64,000 bases of DNA from the NCBI GenBank assembly GCA_934532985.1, contig CAKTAV010000011.1, positions 1-64,000 of the forward strand. The letters are read 5' to 3'. The notes under the pieces are model-generated. The model was not told the DNA's origin, did no database searches, and saw nothing but the letters and a program-made list of their open reading frames with translations. Below, piece after piece: positions 1 through 8,434 of this stretch. A program made the translations under genes and the position numbers. This DNA is from an uncultured Butyricicoccus sp. GTDB taxonomy: Bacteria; Bacillota; Clostridia; Oscillospirales; Butyricicoccaceae. Numbering within the stretch: position 1 is the first letter of the stretch; the number at the start of each line of letters is the position of its first letter.

Positions 1-240
1 GCTTTATTATTTTATCAGATTCAAACCAGCTTGTCAAGAACTTTTTTCGTCTTTTTTCAAACTTTTCGAATCCGTACTGATGATCTCTCATCAGCAACTC
101 ATTTAGAATATCACATTCAATCGCTTTTGTCAACAACTTTTTTCATCTTTTTTCGATGTGTCGTCTTCCACAATTGATGTCATCTTTTCTCAAGAGTATT
201 TCAATGATACCACTCGATTTTTCATTTGTCAACGTTTTTT
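1..240 (-). promoter_or_regulatory. Three tandem outward-facing sigma-A promoters
   Basis: Read on the minus strand, this AT-rich stretch holds three TTGACA boxes, each 17 bp from a -10-like hexamer. In + coordinates the pairs are -35 227-232 with TATCAT 204-209, -35 128-133 with TATTCT 105-110, and -35 32-37 with TAAAAT 9-14. They are spaced 96 and 99 bp apart. A-tracts like UP elements lie just upstream of each -35, so the top strand reads as two near-identical 28-nt direct repeats (31-58 and 127-154, 26/28 identical). All three fire leftward out of the window. Tandem consensus promoters of this kind are typical of rRNA or tRNA operons, so such an operon probably lies to the left (inference). 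Confidence 0.8.
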
Positions 241-286
241 CTCATTTTTTTAATTTTTTTGACGTTTTTCTCATTTTTTAATTCTT

Positions 287-315
287 TTGACCTTTTTCCC
301 CCTCTATGTTATAAT
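287..315 (+). promoter_or_regulatory. Promoter of UPF0303 gene and metA
   Basis: TTGACC at 287-292 and TATAAT at 310-315 are separated by exactly 17 bp. The first gene starts at 362 with a GGAGAAAGG ribosome site in between. No S-box or other methionine-responsive leader fits between this promoter and the gene. Confidence 0.8.
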
Positions 316-361
316 ATTTTATTATTGTATTCTAATAATGGAGAAAGGTTCGTGTGCATTT

Positions 362-832
362 ATGTTTAACTATACCTACGAAGCACTGGCTGCACTAGAA
401 AAGTCTCTCGTATTTGATTCGTTTTCTCGCGCAAATGCTGCAACGCTCGGTGCTTTGTTAGATGAAGAAGCAAAAAAGAACGGCTATCCAGTCGCTTTCG
501 AGATCGTAATCAATGGTCTTGTCGTCTTTCGCTATTTTCAGGATGGTTGTCCTGCCGAAAGCAACAACTGGCTCATGCGCAAGCGCCGTGTGATTGAATC
601 TCAGCAAATGTCCTCTCTTCGTTTCGGTAAGCTGCTGGAACTGCGCGGTCAAACATTGGAGGATAATCTGATGAACCCGCAGGAATATGCACCGGGCGGC
701 GGCGGAATGCCGATTATTCTCCGCGGCACCGGCGTCATCGGCTCGGTCTGTGTCTCCGGCTGCCCCGATCATCTCCGCGATCAGGATATTGTCGTCAAAG
801 CAATGCTTCGTCTATTAGACTATAAATCTTAA
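362..832 (+). CDS. UPF0303/HbpS-like (heme-degrading domain) protein
   Basis: A 156-residue cytosolic protein resembling the UPF0303 family (yeast YBR137W-like; related to the HbpS/GlcG fold). The visible family pattern is an N-terminal helix around FSRANAATLGALL, then SNNWLMRKRR, a conserved YAPGGGGMPIIL segment, and GVIGSVCVSGCPDHLRDQD near the end. The family has been linked to heme binding or breakdown, but the role is not settled. I chose the ATG at 362 because it follows the GGAGAAAGG at 340-348. An upstream in-frame start at 287 would lie inside the promoter. The gene ends 21 bp before metA, so the two are probably co-transcribed; the functional reason is unknown. Confidence 0.75.
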   Translation: MFNYTYEALAALEKSLVFDSFSRANAATLGALLDEEAKKNGYPVAFEIVINGLVVFRYFQDGCPAESNNWLMRKRRVIESQQMSSLRFGKLLELRGQTLEDNLMNPQEYAPGGGGMPIILRGTGVIGSVCVSGCPDHLRDQDIVVKAMLRLLDYKS

Positions 833-853
833 AATCACAAGAAGGGTTTTATT

Positions 854-1777
854 ATGCCAATTAAAATCGAAAACAGTTTACCGGCTTTTGCCGTTTTGGA
901 AAGCGAGAATATCTTCGTCATGACGCAGGATCGCGCCTCGACGCAGGATATTCGCCCCCTGAAAATCGGCATCTTAAACCTGATGCCAACGAAAATTGTC
1001 ACGGAGACCCAGCTTTTGCGCTGCCTCTCCAACACGCCGCTTCAGATTGAGGTTGACCTGATTATTACCGCATCTCATGTCGCCAAGAACACGCCGGAAG
1101 ATCATCTGCTCAAGTTCTATCAGACCTTTGAGCAAGTAAAGGATAATTACTATGACGGTTTCATTATCACCGGTGCGCCGATCGAAAAGCTCGACTTTGA
1201 AGATGTCGATTATTGGCCGGAAATGGTAGAAATCATGGAATGGACCAAAACCCATGTCCACTCTACTCTTCACATCTGCTGGGGTGCGCAGGCTGGTCTA
1301 TACTATCATTATGGTATTCAAAAGTATATGCTCGACAAAAAGCTCGCCGGTATCTATAAACATCATATTATGCAAAACCATATGAATGAGAGCTTGCTCC
1401 GCGGCTTTGACGATGTATTCAAGGCACCGCATTCCCGCTACACCGGTATTCGCTCCGAGGATATCATGCACCATCCGGAGCTGACGCTTCTTGCCGAATC
1501 CTACGAAGCCGGCCCTTATCTCATCACAGCCAAAAACGGCCGCCAGCTATTTGTCACCGGTCATAGCGAGTATGACAAAGATACCCTGGCAAAGGAATAT
1601 TTCCGCGATGTGCGCCGCGGTCTGAATCCGGATGTACCGGAAAACTATTTCGAGGGCAACGATCCGCATAATGAGCCGCGCCTCAATTGGAAGTCGCACT
1701 CCACTCTCTTATTCACTAACTGGCTGAACTATTATGTCTACCAGTCCACCCCGTATGATATTCATACCTTAAAGTAA
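854..1777 (+). CDS. metA: Homoserine O-acetyltransferase (MetA family)
   Basis: A 307-residue MetA-family acyltransferase that activates homoserine for methionine synthesis. The catalytic cysteine is C142 in HICWGAQAGLYYHYG. The His-Glu pair is in TGHSEYD, near residues 237 and 239. Residue 111 is glutamate (GAPIEKLDFEDV). In characterised Bacillus MetA proteins Glu at this position selects acetyl-CoA, whereas enterobacterial succinyl enzymes have Gly, so acetyl transfer is predicted. The length matches the family. An AGAAGGG ribosome site precedes the ATG. The gene is second in a two-gene unit and ends at a terminator shared with the opposing gene. No other methionine gene is adjacent. Confidence 0.95.
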   Translation: MPIKIENSLPAFAVLESENIFVMTQDRASTQDIRPLKIGILNLMPTKIVTETQLLRCLSNTPLQIEVDLIITASHVAKNTPEDHLLKFYQTFEQVKDNYYDGFIITGAPIEKLDFEDVDYWPEMVEIMEWTKTHVHSTLHICWGAQAGLYYHYGIQKYMLDKKLAGIYKHHIMQNHMNESLLRGFDDVFKAPHSRYTGIRSEDIMHHPELTLLAESYEAGPYLITAKNGRQLFVTGHSEYDKDTLAKEYFRDVRRGLNPDVPENYFEGNDPHNEPRLNWKSHSTLLFTNWLNYYVYQSTPYDIHTLK

Positions 1778-1802
1778 AGATAATAATCAAATAGCGCAAA
1801 AA

Positions 1803-1840
1803 AGAGGCCTCCCATCGCGGGAGGCTTCTCTTATTTTTCC
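1803..1840. terminator. Bidirectional terminator between metA and the sulfite reductase-like gene
   Basis: GAGGCCTCCC and GGGAGGCTTCTC form a hairpin followed by a T-rich run on the + strand. An A-run on the left gives a U-tract for the minus strand. It lies between two convergent stop codons. Confidence 0.85.
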
Positions 1841-1842
1841 CC

Positions 1843-2781
1843 TTACTTATCAGCAAGAATCTCTTCTTTTCTTTCCAGCAGTTCATTGCTGAAAATCATC
1901 TGCTCTGCCTTCTCAAAACCAATGCGATCTACGGTGTCCGCAAAACGCTCTCCCGGAAGTCCCTCGGAACGGAACAGCAGGATGACCTTTTCAACAACGT
2001 CCATCAGCTCTTCCTTGTCCGTGATGACCTTGGACAACGGGCGTCCGTGCGAAACGCGCTTGCCCCAGCGTCCGCCGATGTATACATGCCAGCCGGAAAT
2101 GCCCTCATCGTTGCAGTGGAACGGACACTTGCCGACACATCTGCCGCAGGTCAGACACGCATTCGGATCAATGGTCAGCTTGCCGTCCACAACCTTTGCT
2201 GCGTGAACCGGACAGGTGCTCTCGATCATGCACTTCGCGCAGCCATGGCACTTATCCGCCTGGAACTGAGGAATTTTCGCGCCAACAATGCCGAGATCAT
2301 TCAGATTCGGCTTAACACAGTTATTTGGACATCCGCCGGTTGCAATCTTAAACTTGTGCGGCAACGCCACATTACGGTAACCCAGATAAAACCGCTCGTG
2401 AATTTCCCGGCTCAGCTCATACGGGTTGTACAGTCCGTACTGGCAGGTTGCACCCTTACAGGAAACCACCGGTCGCAGCTTATTGCCCGTGCCGCCGGTC
2501 TGTAAGCCCGCCTTGGCAATGTACTGCTGAAACGCCTCAATATCCTTGTAATCAATACCGGATACTTCAACCGACAGACGGGTGGTGAACATCATAAAGC
2601 CGTCGCCGAATTTCTCAGCCGCCTCCTCCAGCACCTTCATCTGCTCGACCGAAACGCGTCCATTTACCGTTACAACACGCGCATTGAACTTATTCGTTCC
2701 ACGATGCTGCAGAAAGCCCATACCCTTGACTCGCTTGATGTCTGCGGCGGACACAGTACATACTTCTGTTTCTTGACTCAT
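1843..2781 (-). CDS. Sulfite/nitrite reductase-like protein with 2x[4Fe-4S] ferredoxin insert
   Basis: A 312-residue siroheme-type reductase resembling the anaerobic sulfite reductase C subunit. An N-terminal ferrodoxin-like half (residues 10-100) is followed by the siroheme/4Fe-4S half with CKGATC and CPNNC. An inserted 2[4Fe-4S] domain carries CHGCAKC...C and CLTCGRCVGKC, and a short C-terminal segment follows. The first cysteine pair is C-x4-C, one residue shorter than the C-x5-C of AsrC. The protein would reduce sulfite or nitrite in the cytoplasm using ferredoxin. No asrA/asrB partners lie nearby, so the electron donor is unclear. A likely extended -10 (TGGTATACT) lies at about 2840-2848 on the minus strand. 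Confidence 0.8.
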   Translation of the reverse strand: MSQETEVCTVSAADIKRVKGMGFLQHRGTNKFNARVVTVNGRVSVEQMKVLEEAAEKFGDGFMMFTTRLSVEVSGIDYKDIEAFQQYIAKAGLQTGGTGNKLRPVVSCKGATCQYGLYNPYELSREIHERFYLGYRNVALPHKFKIATGGCPNNCVKPNLNDLGIVGAKIPQFQADKCHGCAKCMIESTCPVHAAKVVDGKLTIDPNACLTCGRCVGKCPFHCNDEGISGWHVYIGGRWGKRVSHGRPLSKVITDKEELMDVVEKVILLFRSEGLPGERFADTVDRIGFEKAEQMIFSNELLERKEEILADK

Positions 2782-2986
2782 TGGAATGCCTCCTCATCTA
2801 TGTCTTATCTTTTTTCGTCATTACTCCATCTTTTTTGATAGTATACCACACCAAAACATCCATGTATATAGTTCTACTTATATATTTTTATCTTCATATA
2901 GATATTTATATATGTTCTTTATAAGTTATTACCTTTTACCTATTCATGTGCTGTGTTATCAACGCGCTCTATTTTTGCGATGCGCC

Positions 2987-3724
2987 TTAGGTAATCACGA
3001 AACCTCCATTGACGCCAAGAACCTGTCCCGTAATAAATTGTGCCTGTTCTGCGGCCAAAAACAGTATCGTGTCGGCGACCTCTTCCGGCTGCCCGATGCG
3101 CTCCAGCGGTGTTTCCTCTGCCAGCTCACGCATCACCGCTTCCCCGTGCATAGCGTTCATCTCGGTATCAATCACCCCCGGACACACGCAGTTCACGCGG
3201 ATGCCCGATAAGCCTAGCTCCTTTGCCAGTGCTTTCGTCATGCCGATCACGGCCGCTTTCGATGCCGAATAATGCACCTCACACGACGCGCCAACCTGTC
3301 CCCACATCGAGGAAACCGTGACAATCGACCCCGAACCGCGCGAAATCATGGATGGCAGCGCCTCCTGAATCACGCGATACATTCCGCCGACATTCACCGA
3401 GAACATGTTCTCCCAATCCTCTTCCGTAATATCCGTAAACAGCTTTTGCTGCGCGATACCGGCATTGCACACCAGCACATCCGGCGCGCCAAAGTGTGCT
3501 TCCGCCAGCCGTACCATTCGGTGAATCGCCGCGCGGTCGGACATGTCCGCCTGCACCGTCAGGCACTCGCCTCCCCGCTCTGCAATCTCCCGCGCCAGCT
3601 CCCGTGCCTGCTGCTCGGCGTGAGAATATCCCGCTGTCACCGCATAGCCCATTTGGGCAAACTGCAGAGCGCACGCACGCCCAATACCGCGTGACGCCCC
3701 GGTAATCAACACCGATCGCCTCAT
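2987..3724 (-). CDS. SDR-family oxidoreductase, FabG-like
   Basis: A 245-residue short-chain dehydrogenase. The nucleotide site TGASRGIGRA (residues 8-17) and NAG (87-89) are present. The catalytic Ser139, Tyr152 and Lys156 (YSASK) are intact, and PGVIDTEMN lies in the substrate loop. The C-terminal ITGQVLGVNGGF is typical of 3-oxoacyl-ACP reductases. No fatty acid genes are adjacent, so the substrate is not fixed; it may act on a 3-oxoacyl thioester or another ketone. It lies 70 bp downstream of pfkA on the same strand, with a weak hairpin between them. Confidence 0.8.
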   Translation of the reverse strand: MRRSVLITGASRGIGRACALQFAQMGYAVTAGYSHAEQQARELAREIAERGGECLTVQADMSDRAAIHRMVRLAEAHFGAPDVLVCNAGIAQQKLFTDITEEDWENMFSVNVGGMYRVIQEALPSMISRGSGSIVTVSSMWGQVGASCEVHYSASKAAVIGMTKALAKELGLSGIRVNCVCPGVIDTEMNAMHGEAVMRELAEETPLERIGQPEEVADTILFLAAEQAQFITGQVLGVNGGFVIT

Positions 3725-3793
3725 GTTTTCTCCCTTCTTGCAGAAAAGGACGGCATTCCAAAGAATACCGCCTCTTTTTCATCCTTTGTTTTG

Positions 3794-4777
3794 TTAAATC
3801 GAAATGGTCAGCGCCACATCATATAGCTCCTGATTCAGATCCTTTGTCATCGACAGACCTTCCTCAATATCATAATCCATAATCGCATTGTTGTGCGAAC
3901 AGACAACACGGTTGGTTGCGCCCTCCATCAAGATCTTAACGGCATGATAGCCCATACGGGTTGCCATAACACGGTCGCGAACCGTCGGAGAGCCACCGCG
4001 CTGTACATGTCCCAAGACCGTAACGCGCGCATCAATGCCGGTTGCCACATGAATGCGGTCGGCAACATCCTGCGCATGACCAACGCCCTCTGCGACAATG
4101 ACGATGTGGTGATTTCTGCCACGGATACGGTTCGCACGCATTTTCTCGACGATCATCGCGTCGAAATCCAGCTCGCGCTCCGGCAGCAGAATCGCCGTTG
4201 CACCGCAGGCAATGCCAACCTCCAATGCCAGATGGCCCGCGCGGCGTCCCATTACCTCAACAACCGAGCAGCGTTCGTGCGACTGCATCGTGTCGCGCAG
4301 ACGGTCAATGGATTCAATCGCCGTATTGCACGCCGTATCAAAGCCAATTGTGTAATCCGAGCAGACAATATCGTTATCAATCGTGCCCGGGATGCCGATC
4401 GCCGGCACACCCAGACGCGACAGCGCCTGCGCACCGCGGAAGCTGCCGTCGCCGCCGCACACAACCAGACCGTCCAAGCCCATGTAGTGCGCATTGTTCG
4501 CCGCCTGCTGCAAGCCTTCCTCCGTCAGCATTTCCATGCAGCGCGCCGTGTACAGCATCGTGCCGCCGCGCGCGATAATGCCGTCTACGCTTCGTGCGTT
4601 CAGATCAACGACATCGCCCTTGACCAGACCGCTGTAGCCGCGCCGAATGCCCAGACACGCAATGCCATAGGCCGCCGATGTACGAACGACGCTGCGGATA
4701 ACGGCATTCATGCCCGGCGCGTCGCCGCCGCTTGTCAGAATGCCAATTCGACGAATCTGCTTTTCTGTGTTTTCCAT
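3794..4777 (-). CDS. pfkA: ATP-dependent 6-phosphofructokinase
   Basis: A 327-residue enzyme catalysing fructose 6-phosphate to fructose 1,6-bisphosphate in glycolysis. GGDAPGMN (17-24) and GGDGS (108-112) bind nucleotide; the glycine in GGDGS marks the ATP-dependent rather than the PPi-dependent class. PGTIDND (130-136) carries the catalytic aspartate, and MGRRAGHLA is the sugar-phosphate site. The ATG at 4777 has GGAAGGGG seven bases upstream. An in-frame TTG six bases earlier would abut that ribosome site. The gene lies 93 bp downstream of dnaE, a common clostridial neighbour pair. Confidence 0.96.
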   Translation of the reverse strand: MENTEKQIRRIGILTSGGDAPGMNAVIRSVVRTSAAYGIACLGIRRGYSGLVKGDVVDLNARSVDGIIARGGTMLYTARCMEMLTEEGLQQAANNAHYMGLDGLVVCGGDGSFRGAQALSRLGVPAIGIPGTIDNDIVCSDYTIGFDTACNTAIESIDRLRDTMQSHERCSVVEVMGRRAGHLALEVGIACGATAILLPERELDFDAMIVEKMRANRIRGRNHHIVIVAEGVGHAQDVADRIHVATGIDARVTVLGHVQRGGSPTVRDRVMATRMGYHAVKILMEGATNRVVCSHNNAIMDYDIEEGLSMTKDLNQELYDVALTISI

Positions 4778-4870
4778 GTCCAAACCCCTTCCGATCCGTT
4801 CACAGCAAATTGTTGTGTTTCAAACCAATGTGTTCTTTTTTCCTCAAGGCACAGTCCAACTGCCTTGAAC

Positions 4871-7800
4871 TCATTTTATTATAACATTCTCTTCGCCCAG
4901 AATAAACTTGATTTTATCAAATAACTGCAAATTATTGTAGGTCCACAGATTTCGCGGCGCCATCCAACGCTTGCGTGACGCGGCGTCGCACAAAATGACT
5001 GGCAGATCGCCGCAGTTTTCACTCAGCATTGGCTTGACCTGCTCCAGCTTGGGATCTTCCAATCCGTTCACCCGCAGATATAGCCGATGGCGGCACGGCT
5101 GTCCCTCCGCCTGCGGCGCACGCGGCGCTTCGTTTCCTCGCGTCGGGTTGTCTCTGCGGCGGGAGCTTTGGTTTCTTCCGCCGTGCAGCTCCGCCTTTGC
5201 CTGCTCCAGATACTCTTCTTCCAGCGGAAACATCGCCGACACGATAATCTTTGGCGCTTCGTCCTCGCGCGCGTCAATCCGTCCGACGATCAGCACCGCG
5301 CGATCCTCCTTCAGGCAGTCACCCGCCTGATTCATCGCCGAGGAGAACACAATCAGCTCCGCCGATCCGCTCAAATCCTCCGCCGTCACATACGCCATCA
5401 TGGAATTGTTCTTCGTCGTCTTGAGCCGCACCGAGGTAATCACTCCGCACAGCAGAACATTCATGCCGTCCTGATACACCGGCTGCTCCGCCTCGGGCGA
5501 CAAATCCTCTTCAATACGGCGAATCTGCGCGCAGTCCGCCTTGACAATCAGCTCCTTATAATCGTCCATCGGGTGTCCCGACAGATACAGCCCCGTCGTC
5601 TCCTTTTCCATGGAGAGAATATCCCGCTGGCTCAGCGGCGGGAGCTTTGGCAGCGCAATGCGCTCCTGCGGCCCCTGCTCCTCCGACATGCCGAACAGAT
5701 CCATCTGTCCTTCCAGATTGTGCCGACGCGTATTGGCAACCGAGGTCAGCACCGTGTCATATACCGCAAGCAGCTGGTTGCGCTGATAACCCATGGAATC
5801 AAACGCGCCCGCCTTAATCAGACCTTCCACCGCGCGCTTGTTCATGTCGTAGCCGTACATACGCTCACAGAAATCCTCAAACGAAAGGAATTTTCCGTTT
5901 TCCCGCCGCTCGGTCTCCAGCGATTTCAGCAGAGCACGTCCGACGTTGCGAATCGCCGCCAGTCCAAAGCGGATGCTTCCGTCCTCCGGATTGCTCGTAA
6001 AGCCCTCGCACGACTCGTTGACATCCGGCGGCAGCACCGCAATGCCCATGCTGCGGCACTCCAGGCTGTACTCCGACACCTTTCCCGCCGAATCCAGTAT
6101 GCTGGTCAGCAGCGCCGCCATGTATTCGCTCGGATAATGGCACTTCATATACGCCGTCTGGAACGAAACCACCGCATACGACACCGCATGCGCCTTGTTA
6201 AAGGCATAGTTGGCAAAATCCATGATCTCATCAAAGATTTCTTCCGCCGTCCGCTCGTCCACGCCGCGCTTGATCGCACCGTCAATTCCCAGCTCTTCGT
6301 TGCCGTAGATAAAGTTCGTGCGCTCCTTCGCCAGCTCCTTCATCTTCTTTTTGGACATCGCACGGCGCACCATGTCTGCCTTGCCCAGCGAGTATCCCGC
6401 CAGCACACGGAATACTTCCATGACCTGTTCCTGATAGACCATGCAGCCATACGTGACGTCCAGAATGTCCTTGAGCAGCGGGTGCTTGTATTTTACCTGC
6501 GACGGGTCGTGCTTGCACGCGATATACCGCGGAATCGACTGCATCGGGCCCGGTCGATACAGCGCGACAACCGCCGTGATGTCTTCAATCGAGTGCGGCT
6601 TGAGTCCGGTTACTACACTCGTGATGCCCGCACTTTCCAGCTGAAACACGCCGCTTGTCTTTCCCTGCGACAGCATCTGATACGTCTCGTCGTCCTCCAG
6701 CGAGATCTCGTCCAGCTTGAACTCCGGATGCACCCGCTGTACCATGACCTCTGCATCGTGCAGCACCGTCAGGTTGCGCAGACCCAGAAAGTCCATCTTG
6801 AGCAAGCCCAGCTCTTCCAGCGTCGTCATGACAAACTGCGTGACCATGTTGCCGTCGTTTGCCGCCAGCGGAACATAGTGATCCACCGGCTCATTTGTAA
6901 TAACCACACCCGCCGCATGTGTGGATGCGTGCCGCGGCATACCCTCCACCGCCCGTGCGGTGTCAATCAGCGTGTGCGCCACCTCGTCCTGCTCATACCG
7001 CTGCCGCAGCTGCTCCGACGAGGCCAGCGCCTTGTCAATTGTGATGTGCAGCTCCTGTGGAATCAGCTTGGCGATCACATCCACGTCGCCATACGGGATG
7101 TTCAGCGCGCGTCCCACATCGCGAATGGCATTACGCGCCGCCATCGTACCAAACGTAACAATCTGCGCCACATGATCCGCACCGTATTTCCGCGTGACAT
7201 AGTCAATGACCTCTTGACGGCGTACATAGCAGAAATCCACGTCGATATCCGGCATACTGACGCGCTCCGGATTCAAAAATCGCTCGAAGTACAGCGAATA
7301 CTTCAGCGGGTCAATCGTCGTGATGCCTAGACAATACGCGACAATGCTTCCCGCCGCCGAGCCGCGTCCCGGGCCGACCGGAATGCCGTGCGTCTTGGCG
7401 TAATGGATAAAGTCCCACACAATCAGGAAGTAATCCACAAAGCCCATCTGCGCAATCATATTCAGCTCATATTCCAGACGTTCGCGCTTGTCGTCCGCCT
7501 CCGCTCCGTACAATCGCTCCAGTCCCTCGGTGCACAGCTTGTGCAGATATTCCTGCGCCGTATAACCCTCCGGCACATCGTACACCGGCAGGTGATAGTG
7601 TCCGAACTCAAAGTCCACCTGACACTGATCCGCGATTTTCATCGTGTTTTCCAGCACTTCCGGATGATCTGGGAACAGCGACGCCATTTCTTCCTCGCTC
7701 TTGAGGTAGAATTCCTGCGTTTCAAATCGCATCCGATCCGGATCGTCCATCGTCCGTCCCATCTGGATACACATCAGCACATCCTGTAAATGGGCATCCT

Positions 7801-8434
7801 CTTTGGTCGTGTAATGCGCGTCATTGGTCAGCACCACCGGAATGCCCAGCTCCTCCGAGAGCTGAAAAATCTTCGGGTTAATATCCCGCTGCTCCCGCAG
7901 GCCGTGATCCTGAATCTCCAAATAGAAATTCTCTGCCCCGAAAATCTCGCGGTATTCCTCCGCACTGCGCTTCGCACCCTCATAATTCTGCGCCAGCAGC
8001 TGCCGCGGAATTTCGCCCGCAATACATGCCGACAGCGCAATCAAGCCGCCGGAATATTCCCGCAGCAGATTTTTATCCACGCGCGGACGGTTGTAAAAGC
8101 CCTCCGCAAACGAAAGGCTCACCATATGAATCAGATTGCGATAGCCCTCTTGGTTTTTGCACAGCAAAATCAAGTGGTACGGATTGTTGTCCTCGCCGTG
8201 AATTTTGTCAAACCGCGACCGCGGCGCAACATATACCTCGCAGCCGATAATCGGCTTGATACCCGCCTCCTTCGCCGCGCGATAAAAGTCCACCACGCCG
8301 TACATAACGCCGTGATCGGTAATTGCAATCGTATCCTGTCCGATCGCTTTGACGTGGTCCATCATATTGGAAATGCGGTTCGCGCCATCCAAAAGGCTGA
8401 ATTCCGTATGTACATGTAAATGGCAAAAGCTCAT
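4871..8434 (-). CDS. dnaE: DNA polymerase III subunit alpha (DnaE)
   Basis: An 1187-residue replicative polymerase of the DnaE1 type. The N-terminal PHP domain begins FCHLHVHTEFSLLDG. The polymerase core contains GPGRGSAAGSIVAYC and the catalytic aspartates in MPDIDVDF near residue 400. Fingers, a tandem HhH region and a C-terminal OB fold (LCGVITSVRLKTTKNNSMMAY) follow. Its start overlaps the whiA stop by four bases (ATGA), indicating translational coupling. It sits at the end of a murB-whiA-dnaE unit. Confidence 0.97.
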   Translation of the reverse strand: MSFCHLHVHTEFSLLDGANRISNMMDHVKAIGQDTIAITDHGVMYGVVDFYRAAKEAGIKPIIGCEVYVAPRSRFDKIHGEDNNPYHLILLCKNQEGYRNLIHMVSLSFAEGFYNRPRVDKNLLREYSGGLIALSACIAGEIPRQLLAQNYEGAKRSAEEYREIFGAENFYLEIQDHGLREQRDINPKIFQLSEELGIPVVLTNDAHYTTKEDAHLQDVLMCIQMGRTMDDPDRMRFETQEFYLKSEEEMASLFPDHPEVLENTMKIADQCQVDFEFGHYHLPVYDVPEGYTAQEYLHKLCTEGLERLYGAEADDKRERLEYELNMIAQMGFVDYFLIVWDFIHYAKTHGIPVGPGRGSAAGSIVAYCLGITTIDPLKYSLYFERFLNPERVSMPDIDVDFCYVRRQEVIDYVTRKYGADHVAQIVTFGTMAARNAIRDVGRALNIPYGDVDVIAKLIPQELHITIDKALASSEQLRQRYEQDEVAHTLIDTARAVEGMPRHASTHAAGVVITNEPVDHYVPLAANDGNMVTQFVMTTLEELGLLKMDFLGLRNLTVLHDAEVMVQRVHPEFKLDEISLEDDETYQMLSQGKTSGVFQLESAGITSVVTGLKPHSIEDITAVVALYRPGPMQSIPRYIACKHDPSQVKYKHPLLKDILDVTYGCMVYQEQVMEVFRVLAGYSLGKADMVRRAMSKKKMKELAKERTNFIYGNEELGIDGAIKRGVDERTAEEIFDEIMDFANYAFNKAHAVSYAVVSFQTAYMKCHYPSEYMAALLTSILDSAGKVSEYSLECRSMGIAVLPPDVNESCEGFTSNPEDGSIRFGLAAIRNVGRALLKSLETERRENGKFLSFEDFCERMYGYDMNKRAVEGLIKAGAFDSMGYQRNQLLAVYDTVLTSVANTRRHNLEGQMDLFGMSEEQGPQERIALPKLPPLSQRDILSMEKETTGLYLSGHPMDDYKELIVKADCAQIRRIEEDLSPEAEQPVYQDGMNVLLCGVITSVRLKTTKNNSMMAYVTAEDLSGSAELIVFSSAMNQAGDCLKEDRAVLIVGRIDAREDEAPKIIVSAMFPLEEEYLEQAKAELHGGRNQSSRRRDNPTRGNEAPRAPQAEGQPCRHRLYLRVNGLEDPKLEQVKPMLSENCGDLPVILCDAASRKRWMAPRNLWTYNNLQLFDKIKFILGEENVIIK

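Noticed and set aside
287..361. SAM riboswitch before the metA transcript
   Set aside because: Only about 45 nt lie between the start site and the first gene; no S-box motif.
5087..7330. Long open frame of about 750 codons antisense to dnaE
   Set aside because: Caused by the codon bias of dnaE on the other strand. No ribosome site, basic low-complexity product, no family resemblance.
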